Source: Symbiodinium sp. CCMP2592 | Lineage: Eukaryota > Sar > Dinophyceae > Suessiales > Symbiodiniaceae | Assembly (NCBI GenBank): GCA_905221615.1 | Contig: CAJNDT010006023.1 | Coordinates: 294,810-358,809, forward strand | Length of the DNA stretch: 64,000 nt | Direction of reading: 5' to 3' | Shown here: one piece after another, positions 32,613 to 42,100 of the stretch | How positions within the stretch are numbered: position 1 is the first letter of the stretch | Layout of the letters: every line of letters starts with the position of its first letter | The notes under the pieces: model-generated | Databases searched by the model: none | What the model saw: only the letters and a program-made list of their open reading frames with translations | What the model was told of the DNA's origin: nothing | Position numbers and translations under genes: made by a program

Positions 32613-33528
32613 TTAGCGGTGTAGTGAAGTGCCTCTCCTTCACGCTAGCGTCCTTGTAGGCAAGGACTAGCGCAGCGCCGAAGGAATAGCCGGCCGTGGC
32701 CATGACCTTGTACGCGTGCTTCCTGATAGCGTGCTCGTAGCTGAGCACCAAGGTCCACGGGGGCACTAGCGACCCCGAGTCGGCACTGGACCGGAGACCA
32801 TAGCAATAGTCTCCGAGAAGATAGTCTTTGTAGCGCTCGAAGAGGGCCATAGTGACATCCTGTAGCTCCTCCCGGTTGGGGTGCCTTAGCTGCATCATGA
32901 TTAGCGTGTTCTGGAGCACCGTGAGCCGCAGCCGTAGCTGCTCCGGCCCAGAAGGCATGGGGGCCCTAGCTCCCCCCTTCTTCATGGATAGCGTGCCATT
33001 GCCATTCCAGACGGGCAGTAGCGTGTCGGGGTCCCACTCGTCCCGGCTAATGACCTCGGTTAGCGGCTCGGCCCGGAACTCGCCAGATTCGAGCTCGCCT
33101 AGCTTCTTCTCAAGGTACTCTTTAGCGGGGGTTTGCTTGTCCTCCAGGTCTCCGAACTTAGCGGTGAAGGCCTGGCGCATGGCCATATAGTCCGTAGCGG
33201 GGATGGGCTTTGCCCAGTCCCGGACCTCGCTTGTAGCCTCCGCCTCCGCTTGCCGCTCGGAGCGGGAGGTAGCGGTCCTCCATGCGATGGTGACCCCCGC
33301 GGCCTGAGCGCGGCTAGCGAGCGAGGTGGACGGCTCAATTGCAAAGCTGTCCTTTAGCATCTTCTTGAGGTCCGCCTCATCTGTTGCCGAGGCTGCAAAT
33401 TTAGCGACGGTATCAATACCGTTGGAAAAGAGCTCGGATTGGATAGCATCCGAGACTTTATGTTGCACTAGCAGGAATCGAAGCTCGCTGCTTCCGAGGG
33501 CTAGCTTCTTCGCCAGAGCCTCTGCCAT
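32599..33528 (-). CDS. Gag-like protein 2 of the recombinase element
   Basis: About 309 codons, ATG at 33528 (MAEALAKKLALGSSE). Mostly helical: FLLVQHKVSDAIQSELF, then a central region with WNGNGTLSMKKGG, a helix-rich part RLRLTVLQNTLIMMQL, and the end PPWTLVLSYEHAIRKHAYKV followed by KERHFTTPL. I recall related VLSYE...KERYFTTPL proteins as abundant in dinoflagellate genomes, in keeping with a mobile-element Gag. It lies directly upstream of the zinc-knuckle ORF with which it is probably expressed as one protein. The exact structural role is inferred from position only. Confidence 0.6.
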   Translation of the reverse strand: MAEALAKKLALGSSELRFLLVQHKVSDAIQSELFSNGIDTVAKFAASATDEADLKKMLKDSFAIEPSTSLASRAQAAGVTIAWRTATSRSERQAEAEATSEVRDWAKPIPATDYMAMRQAFTAKFGDLEDKQTPAKEYLEKKLGELESGEFRAEPLTEVISRDEWDPDTLLPVWNGNGTLSMKKGGARAPMPSGPEQLRLRLTVLQNTLIMMQLRHPNREELQDVTMALFERYKDYLLGDYCYGLRSSADSGSLVPPWTLVLSYEHAIRKHAYKVMATAGYSFGAALVLAYKDASVKERHFTTPLSPPC

Positions 33529-33540
33529 GGTAGCAGGCAC

Positions 33541-33951
33541 GAGGGGCCCTACGCCACCTTAGGGAAAAACTTCAAGGGAAAAATTCCTGCTAGCACATTG
33601 GGGAAAAGCTCCTAGCGTGAGAGTGTGTCAGGGAGTGCCAGTCGATAGCTTTCGCTAAAAGGGGTCGCTGCAGCAAAGAGCGGCCCTAGCAGCCCCACCG
33701 ACCCCGGCCCCTCCGCCCCCAAAACTCTCGACACTCTCTCGCTCTAGCCTTCCCTTCTTTCTGGCTGCCGACATGTGTGTAGCATGACTGTAGCGTGCAC
33801 ACACTGGCAACTGTAGCGAGGGACGGCCTGAACTTTTGCTGCAGCTAGCGGTCGGCAGCAGAGGGCGCTGCAAGAGTAGCCGCATGCAAAGCAAAAGTAG
33901 CGGGTGCAAGTAGCGAGGCCGGGGCCTGTAGCGAGGCAGGGGCTGCCCGTC
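33541..33951 (-). other. Spacer between Gag-like ORFs
   Basis: No convincing ORF. Still carries TAGC at 33583, 33613, 33645, 33687, 33745, 33780, 33791, 33814 and onward, showing that the motif is not confined to coding sequence. Confidence 0.8.
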
Positions 33952-35592
33952 TTAGCGGCCGCCCCAGTCCTCCCCGCGGCTCCACTGCTTGCACCCATCA
34001 CAACAGTGAGTAGCGTGGTCGTCGCACTTAAACCACATCCGCCTGTTACAGGCTCTTAGCGAACAGACCTCGCAGGTCGTAGCGCACCTGAAAATACAGG
34101 CGTTAGCGTCCCAGTGGCCTAGGGAGTAGCGGCAGCGTCCAGGCTGGTACTGCGTATAGCAGCTTGGTAGCAGCATGGCCAGCAACTCGCTAGCGCGCTC
34201 CCCCTGGGGGGAGGATGGGTGTAGCGACACATAAGTGCCACGTCTTCCCTCCCTAGCGAGTAGAGGTGCTCTCCATGGTGGATAGCACTCTTCAGTAGCG
34301 TGCCATCGGCACCCTTGCCGTAGCGGGGGAGGCCCCTTGCCTTTCCCCTTCTCATGGCGCTGGTCCCAGGAACCCAGCGGCCACAGATCGCGGTCAATAG
34401 CGGACCACGAGAGCTCGAGGTACCAGTAGCCCTCCCCCTTGGGGAGACTGTTAGCGTGGGCCCCCGGGGGGGGTCTGGCTCGTCCCTTTAGCGCCACGCT
34501 CACTGGCGTGCCCTTAGCGAAGCGGACGTTAGCGGGCATGCCCCCCGCCTGCTGGATAGCGCGGTCCTGCTGGAGCTCGCGGCGTAGCAACTCCAGGTAG
34601 CGGTCGGGATCCTCGAATAGCGTGCCCCACGTGTAGTCGAACACATTGATTGTAGCGGGCGGCTGGCCCTTGCCCTCGGCCGGCTTGCCCTTAGCGCCCT
34701 TGCCTCGGCCCCGGCTCGGGCTGGTAGCGCGAGGGGGCGAGGGGCTAGCGGCCCTTGGCCCAATCTCCATGAACCTCTTAGCGGCCGACTCTGCCGGCGT
34801 AGGGTCCATGTTAGCCGGTGCCGTGGTGTCGGCGGCAGTAGCGGCCACCGGTGCCGGGTCGACACTGCTGGTAGCGGTGGCGTCTCTGGTAGCGGCCTCC
34901 TCTGCGGCCTGCAGGGAGGCTTTGCTAGCGGCCACCGCCTGCTGGTACTCCAGCTCGGCGGCCTGCTCCTCCTTAGCGAGCCGCTCCGCGGCCTCCTTCC
35001 GCTTTTGCTCTAGCGCGGCCGCTGCGACCCTCTGGTCGTGCTCGGCCTTTTTCTCTAGCGCCAGCTTAGCGGCTGCGGCCTCCGCGTCCTTGCGGGCCTT
35101 GGCCTTCGCAGCGCTAGCGGCCGCATTGGCAGCGGCGAGCTGGTCTAGCTGGGCCTTTGCTGCTGCAGCGGCGGCCTCTGTAGCTGCGAACCTCTGCGTG
35201 AGGCCCGCGGACATAGCTTCGTCCAGGCTAGCGATGTCCTCCTGGGACAGGTCGGCCCAGCTAGTAGCGGATAGAACTCGCCGCTCCATCAGGTTAGCGG
35301 GGCTCTGTTGGCGTAGCCCGGCCCCTATCCACTTCCGTGGCGGGGACTCTTTGTCTAGCGTCTCGATCGCCTCTTGGGACATAGCGATCAGCTCCTGTAG
35401 CAGAGGCTTGTCGAGGTAGCGTGGCAGGCCCTCGGCGCACTCCGACGGCCTAAACCGTAGCGCCTTCCGCAGACCGCGGAGGGTCTCCGGGAGGTAATCT
35501 CCACTAGCGGGCTGCTCTGCCGTAGCTGGGCGACCTGGTGGCCCTGCGCCCTTGGGCGTTGTAGCGCTGGCATCCTTGCCTTTTCCTCCCAT
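33952..35592 (-). CDS. Gag-like protein 1: coiled coil and Cys-rich C-terminus
   Basis: About 546 codons, ATG at 35592 (MGGKGKDASAT). Residues about 40-130 are globular (LRGLRKALRFRPSECAEGLP, SATSWADLSQEDIASLDE). About 140-240 form a long Ala/Glu/Lys coiled coil. Then a Pro/Ala/Ser-rich basic linker (PSPPRATSPSRGRGKGAKG), a folded part (TINVFDYTWGTLFEDPDRYL, GYWYLELSWSAIDRDLWPLG) and a Cys/His-rich end with CATTCEVCSLRACNRR and CDDHATHCCDGC, probably binding zinc. Coiled coil plus basic linker plus zinc end suggests an RNA-binding structural protein. The high Ala content partly follows from the GCTA/GCG bias of the element. Confidence 0.6.
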   Translation of the reverse strand: MGGKGKDASATTPKGAGPPGRPATAEQPASGDYLPETLRGLRKALRFRPSECAEGLPRYLDKPLLQELIAMSQEAIETLDKESPPRKWIGAGLRQQSPANLMERRVLSATSWADLSQEDIASLDEAMSAGLTQRFAATEAAAAAAKAQLDQLAAANAAASAAKAKARKDAEAAAAKLALEKKAEHDQRVAAAALEQKRKEAAERLAKEEQAAELEYQQAVAASKASLQAAEEAATRDATATSSVDPAPVAATAADTTAPANMDPTPAESAAKRFMEIGPRAASPSPPRATSPSRGRGKGAKGKPAEGKGQPPATINVFDYTWGTLFEDPDRYLELLRRELQQDRAIQQAGGMPANVRFAKGTPVSVALKGRARPPPGAHANSLPKGEGYWYLELSWSAIDRDLWPLGSWDQRHEKGKGKGPPPLRQGCRWHATEECYPPWRAPLLAREGRRGTYVSLHPSSPQGERASELLAMLLPSCYTQYQPGRCRYSLGHWDANACIFRCATTCEVCSLRACNRRMWFKCDDHATHCCDGCKQWSRGEDWGGR

Positions 35593-35619
35593 AGCGGCGC
35601 CCAAGGCACGGATCAGGTG

Positions 35620-36007
35620 AAACGGCTAAAGAAAATCTAGCTACCCCAGGGTAGCGAAGCCGAAGGCTACCCGTGGGAGGAGGTTTAGCACAGTCACTGG
35701 CTCCTGCGCCTAGCTCCTTTGTAGCCCTGTTGCCTTGCGGGTGCAAGGCCCGCACGTTTCGTAGCGCCTTCCTCCGCTCCTTAGCTCCTTCCTGCAAGAC
35801 GGACCTAGCGCAAGCACTGGCTCCTCACCTAGCTCCTGTGTTCCCTGGGTGGCCAGAAGAGGGGTCGCCCGGCCCCGGTTTCCTAGCGCCTGCCTTCGCT
35901 CCTTGCTCCTCCTGCAGACACTAGCGGAACACGAAAGCACAACACAAGCAACACAGCAAGTGACATGTAGCAAGAACGTGGTTCCCTCCACTCTCTTCTT
36001 TCTCCCC

Positions 36008-36071
<64 letters not shown>

Positions 36072-36224
36072 AGCACACCCCCTTCAAAAACTAGCGGCGT
36101 TTCGCAAGGGAGGGAAGAGAGAGAGAGAGAGGGAGACAGAGGGGAAAGGAAAAGAGGGTGCCGACCTAGCAGCCTTTCTAGCCTCAGTGCGAGTGCGAGT
36201 TCGGCGGCTTAGCACGCCCTGCGC
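35620..36224 (-). other. Spacer with repeated Ser/Leu words and poly(C) tract
   Basis: Two diverged copies of CACTGGCTCCT...CTAGCTCCT at about 35694-35800 and 35816-35915 form a short direct repeat. Then the C62 run and a (GAGA)n stretch at 36117-36135. TAGC words continue through the whole spacer except the homopolymer. No ORF. Confidence 0.65.
36009..36070. repeat. 62-nt uninterrupted C run (poly-G on the sense strand)
   Basis: Homopolymer of 62 C, preceded by TCTCCCCT. Length is probably approximate because such runs are error-prone in sequencing. Confidence 0.85.
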
Positions 36225-37390
36225 TCAAGGATGACTGCTAGCGGACCCCGGTGCGTGATCCTCTGGGGCCTCGTCATCTTCCGAGTTAGCGAGCGATCCT
36301 TCGCTAGCGTCTCCTTCGGAGATAGCCCCCTGGTTCGGCCAGCATAGCTTGCACACATGTGTGTACTCATGCGGCTCCGGAACCGAATCAAAAACCCTAG
36401 CGTTGCGGAAAGCACGTCGCTTCCCCATCCAGCAACCTGTAGCGCCCGCTTTGTGCAGGCGGAAAATGGCACCTGGGACCTCTACGATTACATAGCTGCC
36501 CTGGCTGCGGTCGGGAACCCTGGCCTGCTTCTTAGCGGGCCGTTCCACGACCTCTGCAGAGGCCTCGGAGCTACTCCCGGCCACTAGCGGTTCCACGGGC
36601 TCGTCCGGTCCCTCGGGAACCTCTAGCCCTTCCGCCTCGGTCGGGACTCCTAGCAGGCCCTCCATCCAGATCTTCCGCAGCCTCGCCGCCATGTGGATAG
36701 CCTGGCTGTGGGTTAGCTTGGCCCTCTCTTCCAGCCAGGGCTCGAGGTCCGCGGCGATTTCACGCTCGTCGAGCGCCTCGTAGCGGTCGTCCCCCCTAGC
36801 TGTCTTAGCGAAGAGAGCTTGGAGACGGGACACCCTACCCGCAAAGGATCTAGCGTACACGTCGGACCCCTCGGGTTTCCAACGCCCTAGCAGATCCTTG
36901 TCTTGCGGGGGGATCTCCTTTAGCGCCAAACCTGTTGGTAGCACCGAGCGCTCACTGTGCTCCGTCCAATAGCCCTGGACCTCCCGTGGGTAGCCCATGA
37001 TAGCCAGCAGCCCCGCGGTTGCCACCATAGCGTCCGCATAGGTAGCCATCTTCTTCTCCAGTTGCCCCGCCCGGCCCAGCCGCGGCATGAGGTAATCCCG
37101 GGCGTAGTTAGCGTGGGCCTTGAGGAGATCGAAGCCGGTCACCAGCCAGCTCTTAGCGACCAGAAAGGCGTGCTCGGACACCACGACCGGTAGCTCCTTG
37201 ACCCTTCTCGTAGCGCCGGAAGTCTTGGTCTTCCGGAGGATGGTGGTGAGTCGCCCCTCCACCATCACTAGCTCGGCCGGCAGGATAGCCTGAAGGTCCG
37301 ACCATCTTAGCGTGGCCCAGACCTTGACCAACTTAGCCCAGGCCCAGATCCGCCAGCCTGCGGCCCTACGGGATAGCGGGGCGCTCTCTT
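36225..37390 (-). CDS. Tyrosine recombinase, catalytic domain and C-terminal extension
   Basis: Second frame of the recombinase. Catalytic residues of the tyrosine recombinase fold can be picked out: Arg I in LRWSDLQAI (about 37300), a beta-hairpin Lys region RKTKTSGATRR, HxxR in TEHSERSVLP (about 36955), Trp in LLGRWKPEG and the nucleophile Tyr in SDVYARSF (about 36855). The enzyme would integrate the circular DNA copy at short identity. A C-terminal extension of about 190 residues ends in a Cys/His-bearing segment (GCWMGKRRAFRNARVF, EYTHVCKLCWP). The first part of the protein is in another frame, so a shift near 37380 must be crossed; APLSRRAAGWRIWAWAK is the continuous read on this side. 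Confidence 0.85.
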
Positions 37391-38285
37391 GATCAAGGGG
37401 GCCCCCTCTGCTAGCTGCTGCTCCACAATGCTGTCCTTAGCGGCCCAGACCAGGCGACCAAAGGTGGTCCTTAGCTCCACCGGGAAATCGGCCACCTTCT
37501 CCATCCAGGAGATAGCCTTGAGAATAGCTTCTGGGACCGAACGGCCGCAGGGTTCATCACTCCTAGCGAGGAGGTAATCCACCAGGTCCGCGGCGGTGCC
37601 CGGGGGCGGCCTGAGCTTAGCTGCGTGGAGCCATTGGCGCCACTGCCTGTAGTAGCTCAGGTAGCGCTTCAAAGTCGACGCCCGGGTCTTCCCCGGAAGC
37701 AACATAGCTGCCCTCGCGGGGTCCAGACTCCCGTGCAGCTTAGCGAGAACCGGGGCATGTATCTCTAGCAGCTCTTCACGGAGCTTCCTTGCCCAAACCT
37801 CTAGCAGTCGCTCCTCTCTAGCCGCACTGATCGTGCTGGGCTGTAGCGTCTTCCGATTCCGCTCCCCGGGGGGAGGTCTTAGCGGCGCAGGTGGCTGATG
37901 CACCGCGTCTTCGACCTCTTCCCTTGGAGCAGGTAGCGGTGGCATCCGGGCTCTCCAGGTGATATCGTCCTGGAAGTAGCCGTGTACCCTCTGATAGACA
38001 GTAGCTTCCTGCCGCGCTTCTTGCAGCCAACAGTAGACACCATCCCATAGCCACGGCTGGTATGGAATACCTAGCTCTCGAGCTAGCTGTTTGGCGACAT
38101 CCTCCGCGTCGTCCAGATCCACCACTGCTAGCTCCAAGACCCCAAACCCTTGGCTGGAGAACCTCGGTAGGACACGAAGCACTTAGCGGGGGCGGGGAAT
38201 CCCCAACCACAGTAGCGCAGTCGACGGCCGTAGCGGCTGCGCCATCTGGCGTGGTCGGCGCCAGGGTAGCGTCGCTGTCCGACAT
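37307..38285 (-). CDS. Tyrosine recombinase, N-terminal (core-binding) part
   Basis: ATG at 38285 opens MSDSDATLAPTTPDG in one frame; after a one-base shift near 38190 the read continues as VLELAVVDLDDAEDVAKQ, then a helical region TRASTLKRYLSYYRQWRQWL and DLVDYLLARSDEPCG, typical of the SAM-like core-binding domain in front of recombinase catalytic domains. It is first in the sense RNA, right after A1. Two indels in this gene make this copy probably inactive unless they are sequencing errors; TAGC words occur on both sides of each break. Confidence 0.75.
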
Positions 38286-38335
38286 GGCAGCGCACCCAAA
38301 GCAGGGCTAATTAGCCCTGTTCCCCTTCCTACCCC

Positions 38336-38562
38336 CACTCGAAATTTGCCCCCCAATAGCTGGGGGCCTTTCAGCACAATGGCCACGGAGTAGCACTGCT
38401 TCACCGGCCATGTGCAGACACTCTAGCAAACAGACAAGCTTCGTTCTGTTTAGCTTCAGAGGAAAACCCCTTCGACGTTTTCTAGCGAAACACCTTCGAT
38501 GTTTCCCAAAGGGATACTGGCGCTAGCATACACTGTCGTACCTCGTCCCTCGGCACGAGTGC
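38336..38562 (-). repeat. A1 repeat (227 bp)
   Basis: 5' terminal repeat of the element in sense orientation; partner of A2 at 28703-28929. Ends at GCACTCGTGCC on the sense strand against the (GA)n tail of E2. Confidence 0.9.
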
Positions 38563-38566
38563 TTTC

Positions 38567-38642
<76 letters not shown>

Positions 38643-38700
38643 CACTTCACTTCACTGCACTTCACTGCACTGCACTTCACTTCACTTCACTTCTTCAACT
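38563..38700. repeat. (GA)n / (GTGAA)n tail of E2
   Basis: Plus strand: TTTCCATT, (CT)n to about 38637, TTCCATT, then CACTT/CACTG repeats to 38692. Same composition as the tail of E1. Confidence 0.85.
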
Positions 38701-39183
38701 CGGCCAGGAGGGTCGGGCACGAACACCCTCCCCCCCGCGCGATTTCGCGCACCGGGGTTTTCGGGCGGTGAGAAAAGATAAAAACTCCAAGGGGATACAC
38801 ACTGGCTGACCTGCACAAACCCCCCTTTACACTAACCCCCAACCCGCCTCGTAGACTAGGGCGAAAGCACCCCACAGGCTGGTCACCGTGCGTCCCTGAG
38901 TGCTAGGGCTCGGGCCACTTACAGGGCCCCCTAGGAAGGCGCCGTCGTCGGCCCCCCTTTTTGGCCCCCCTTGCAGGACAAAACAGACTGTACCCTGGGG
39001 CCCCGGCGGAGAGCTCGCAAACAAGCAACAACAGGTGCACCATTGCCCCCAAATCACTATCATCGGTCCACTCTCTATCTGCTCTCCGTCGGTTCCCCCC
39101 TGGACTGTGAAGTCGCCTACGGCCGGCTCGTCCAAAAGCGGCCAGCTCGGCTTCTACCTGTTCCTGAAGCTCGTGCCCATCTG

Positions 39184-42100
39184 CTATGTCCTGGGCTGAA
39201 GGCTCCTCACTGGAAAGCTCTCAGCGTCACGCTCCGCGGAGGACGGCACGTCGATGGCAGCCATGGACCCCCGGAGGTGCCAAAAGGCCGGGGGCTTAGG
39301 CTTCTCATCGCCCCCCCCGGAAGCATCTCCAGTCGTGTTTGCGTCCAGTTGGGTGGCCCCCGTCATCGTGGCTGGCACTGCTTCAGCGGCATTGGCTTCG
39401 GGTCCCCCTGCGCTGGCCCCCATAGTGGCTGCCGCCGGCAGGGCGTCCCCTGCCGGTTCATCGGGCACCAGGTGGTGCGAAGCCGGAGGGTGTGGCGCCT
39501 CTTCGTCAACGAGCTCCCCCACATCGTCGACGGCAACATGGCCCCCCGGCAGCGGCAGCGTGACATTGAACAAGCTTGGAGGGGTCTCCGCTTCTTGTGT
39601 TTCTGCATTCCCCTGGCTATCCACCAACAGGGTGGAGCCCTCACGGCTCTGCACCCATGCCATGAGTGACGCCACCAGTCTGCGGGCCTGGTCCGCGTCA
39701 TTGTCGGCGAGGAACGGCAAGAGGCCCCCCAGCTCTTTGAGGTACTGTCGTGCTCTCCAAACATCAGGCATGCCCCCAAAGGTTTCATCGGACCCCGCTG
39801 CCATGGCTAAGACATCACTTCTGTGTGCTTCCCCCGGGACATGTCGCAGTTCCCAAGAGAGTGCGTCCCCCTCCTCAAGCAGCGACGCGACAGTCCACAG
39901 CCAGTTTGCAGTGAGCCAGTCACGGTCTCCTGCTAGCACTTTGTCCCGGGCGCTGGTCATGGCCTTCACTGCAAGGTATGCCCCCTCTCGAGCTTCTAGG
40001 GCTTGTAGCCCCCCTTGGTCGTGGATCTCGGCTTCGAGGCGGCGGATCCCCTGGCTCAACATGTCAATGCGCACAGCCATGTCCTCGGCGAGGTCGATGT
40101 CGCTGAGCGCGGTGGGAAGTCTGTCTGCAACCCCCCGGAGTAGTCGGGCCACTTCAGAAAACTCCGTAGTGTCGCGGCGCCGCTTGCGCCCCCACAGGGG
40201 GTTCCCCATGCCTCGAAGACCAAGTGGGTCAAGGGCTGCAAGCAGATCTTCAACCTGCTGTTGCAGGCTTGCGGGGGCTCCTCTGGCCACAACGGCTGCT
40301 AGTCGTCGGAGGCAGCGTCGAACCATGGCAATGGCGAGGCAGCCCTCCGGGATGGCAGGCTCGTTGCTGCTACTGGCTTGCCCCCTGTTGGTCTGCATAA
40401 GGGCTGCGTCGTCGGCGTCCGGTTCTCCCCCCTGTGGGGGGTCCTCTTCTGAGTCGTCGTCCTGGTTGCCTTGGTCTCGGCGTGGCATCAGGCGGAGGCC
40501 AAGGTGCTCCCAGTTGCTGGCGTCTGGGAACCCCGTGCTCGGCAAGCGTTCGGCCCCCCTGCCAATGGCCGACTCCCGCCGCCAATCAGCGAAATATTGC
40601 TGTGCGGCAGGGCGAACGAGCGGCTTTCGTTCCCAGGCTTTCTCCCCCTTTCGCTGCCAGAGTAGGTAGGCTTCCCCCGACGACAGCCTGATGGGGTTGA
40701 TCTGCGACCACCCCGGGGCCGTGTGCTCAACTGCAGTCACAAAGAGCAGCCACCTCGAAGGAGCCCCGCTAGGGGGACCAAGAGGGAAAAGGACCATGGC
40801 AGTTCCGGGTCCTAGGTGACTGTCCCCCGTTGCGGGGTCCCGTGCTTGCTGTCTCGCTCTGGCAAAAGGCCGGCTTTGTCCTGAAAAGTACGCTGGTCCT
40901 CGCCGATCTTGCTCGTGGAAAACGACTGCGGCCCATGCTCCCCCGTGCCCCAGGTAACGAAGGTGCAAGAAGGTGCCAGGTGCAACGGGCAGTTCTGGAG
41001 GCATGTTGCGGGGGGTTCTGCCCCCTCCGAGACTGAGCAGCCACACGTTCAAGTGCCCTTCAACTCTCTTTGCGTCCCCCACTGCTTCAGTGCTTGATCC
41101 CGCAGCTCTCCGGCGGCGTGGCTCCTCCGGCGGTTGCTGTTTGGCCCCCGCAGGTACAGCGGGTGGTCGTCGAGGTGGCTGCGGCGGTGGCTGTGTGTGT
41201 GCGTTAGTTGCTGCTGCTGCTGCCCCTTGCGGTGGGTGCGCGCTGGACGAGGCCCCCGTGTGGCTGCCTCCGGGGGCCGTGTCCCCTGTGCTGGCTGTAC
41301 CTCCTCCTCGGGGCTCCAGGTGTTTGTTGAGGAGTTGGGCAAAGCGTGCCATGTCTTCTGCGTGCTGCTGTGGGTTGTGGGCGCCGCTCCCCCCACCACC
41401 ATGTTGTCTGTTAGCCTGTGCTCTGGCTTCATGGATGGCAGCTTCCCACTCGGCCTCGTCGTCTTCTTCTGCGAGGTTAACCCACCAGCCCACTTGGCGC
41501 CAGGTTTTGCCAGTGGGTTTTCGCATGCCCTTTATTTCAAAGATTGTTTGCACTGCAGCTTTGTAGCGTTTGCCCCGCATTCTATGTTCTCCCCCCCCCT
41601 CGTGTTTGCGGCCTCCCCCAGTGCTGGTGTCCCCTCCTTGCCAGTGCCACGGCGCGTCGGTGCGTGGTGTGGGTGATGCTGTGTTGCGCCAGGCCGGGTC
41701 AGCGGCACATGCCGTGGGTTCGGCTGGGGTGGTTGGTGGCTCTGTGGGGTCGGGCAACACGGCTTCTCCCTGCGCTGCTGTGGGCGGGTCTGGGTCTGCT
41801 GGTGGCGGCTGCCATTGCTCCTCTGGCGGGCTGATGCCTTCCGCCGCTGCTGTGGTCTCCTCCTCCTCCGGCTGGCTGCGGGTGTTTGCTGCCCCCTCGG
41901 TTGGAGTGCTTGGCTGGGGGGTGCTGTCGGCGAGTGTGGCTGACGGTGGTGGCCTGGCAGCTGTTGGCTCAGGCTGGGGCGGCGGTTGCTGTGGCTGCAG
42001 GTCTCTCCGGCGCCAACGGGGTTTGCATGGAATGCAGGGTGGCACCACGCCTGCACGCTGCGGCTCCGCTTGTTGTGCTGCTGCGCATGGTTGGTTGGGG

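Larger units (their letters stand above)
28588..38562 (-). mobile_element. Tyrosine-recombinase retrotransposon with split direct repeats (PAT/Ngaro-like), TAGC-studded
   Basis: 9975 bp, sense minus. Sense order: A1 repeat (38562-38336), recombinase, 550-codon Gag-like protein, second Gag-like protein, CCCH/zinc-knuckle ORF, methyltransferase-like/RT/RNase H, B1 (29028-28929), A2 (28929-28703), B2 (28687-28588). This A1-[ORFs]-B1-A2-B2 layout is the split direct repeat pattern of PAT- and Ngaro-type elements, which integrate through a circular DNA joined at B/A. No target duplication is visible, as expected. Having the recombinase before RT differs from DIRS/PAT/Ngaro and recalls kinetoplastid VIPER/TATE elements. 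Four frame changes (about 38190, 37380, 32605, 29820) break the reading; two or more may be decay or sequencing indels. TAGC occurs about every 30 nt throughout. Confidence 0.85.

Noticed and set aside
34646-35419. 257-codon plus-strand Ala/Ser frame
   Set aside because: Mirror of the coiled-coil region of Gag-like protein 1.
28588-38562. LTR retrotransposon
   Set aside because: Terminal repeats are split (A1...B1-A2-B2), a tyrosine recombinase replaces the DDE integrase, and there is no aspartic protease or target duplication.
39254-40669. 471-codon plus-strand open frame
   Set aside because: Ser/Arg/Pro-rich mirror of the third ORF on the minus strand, whose blocks are conserved in E1.
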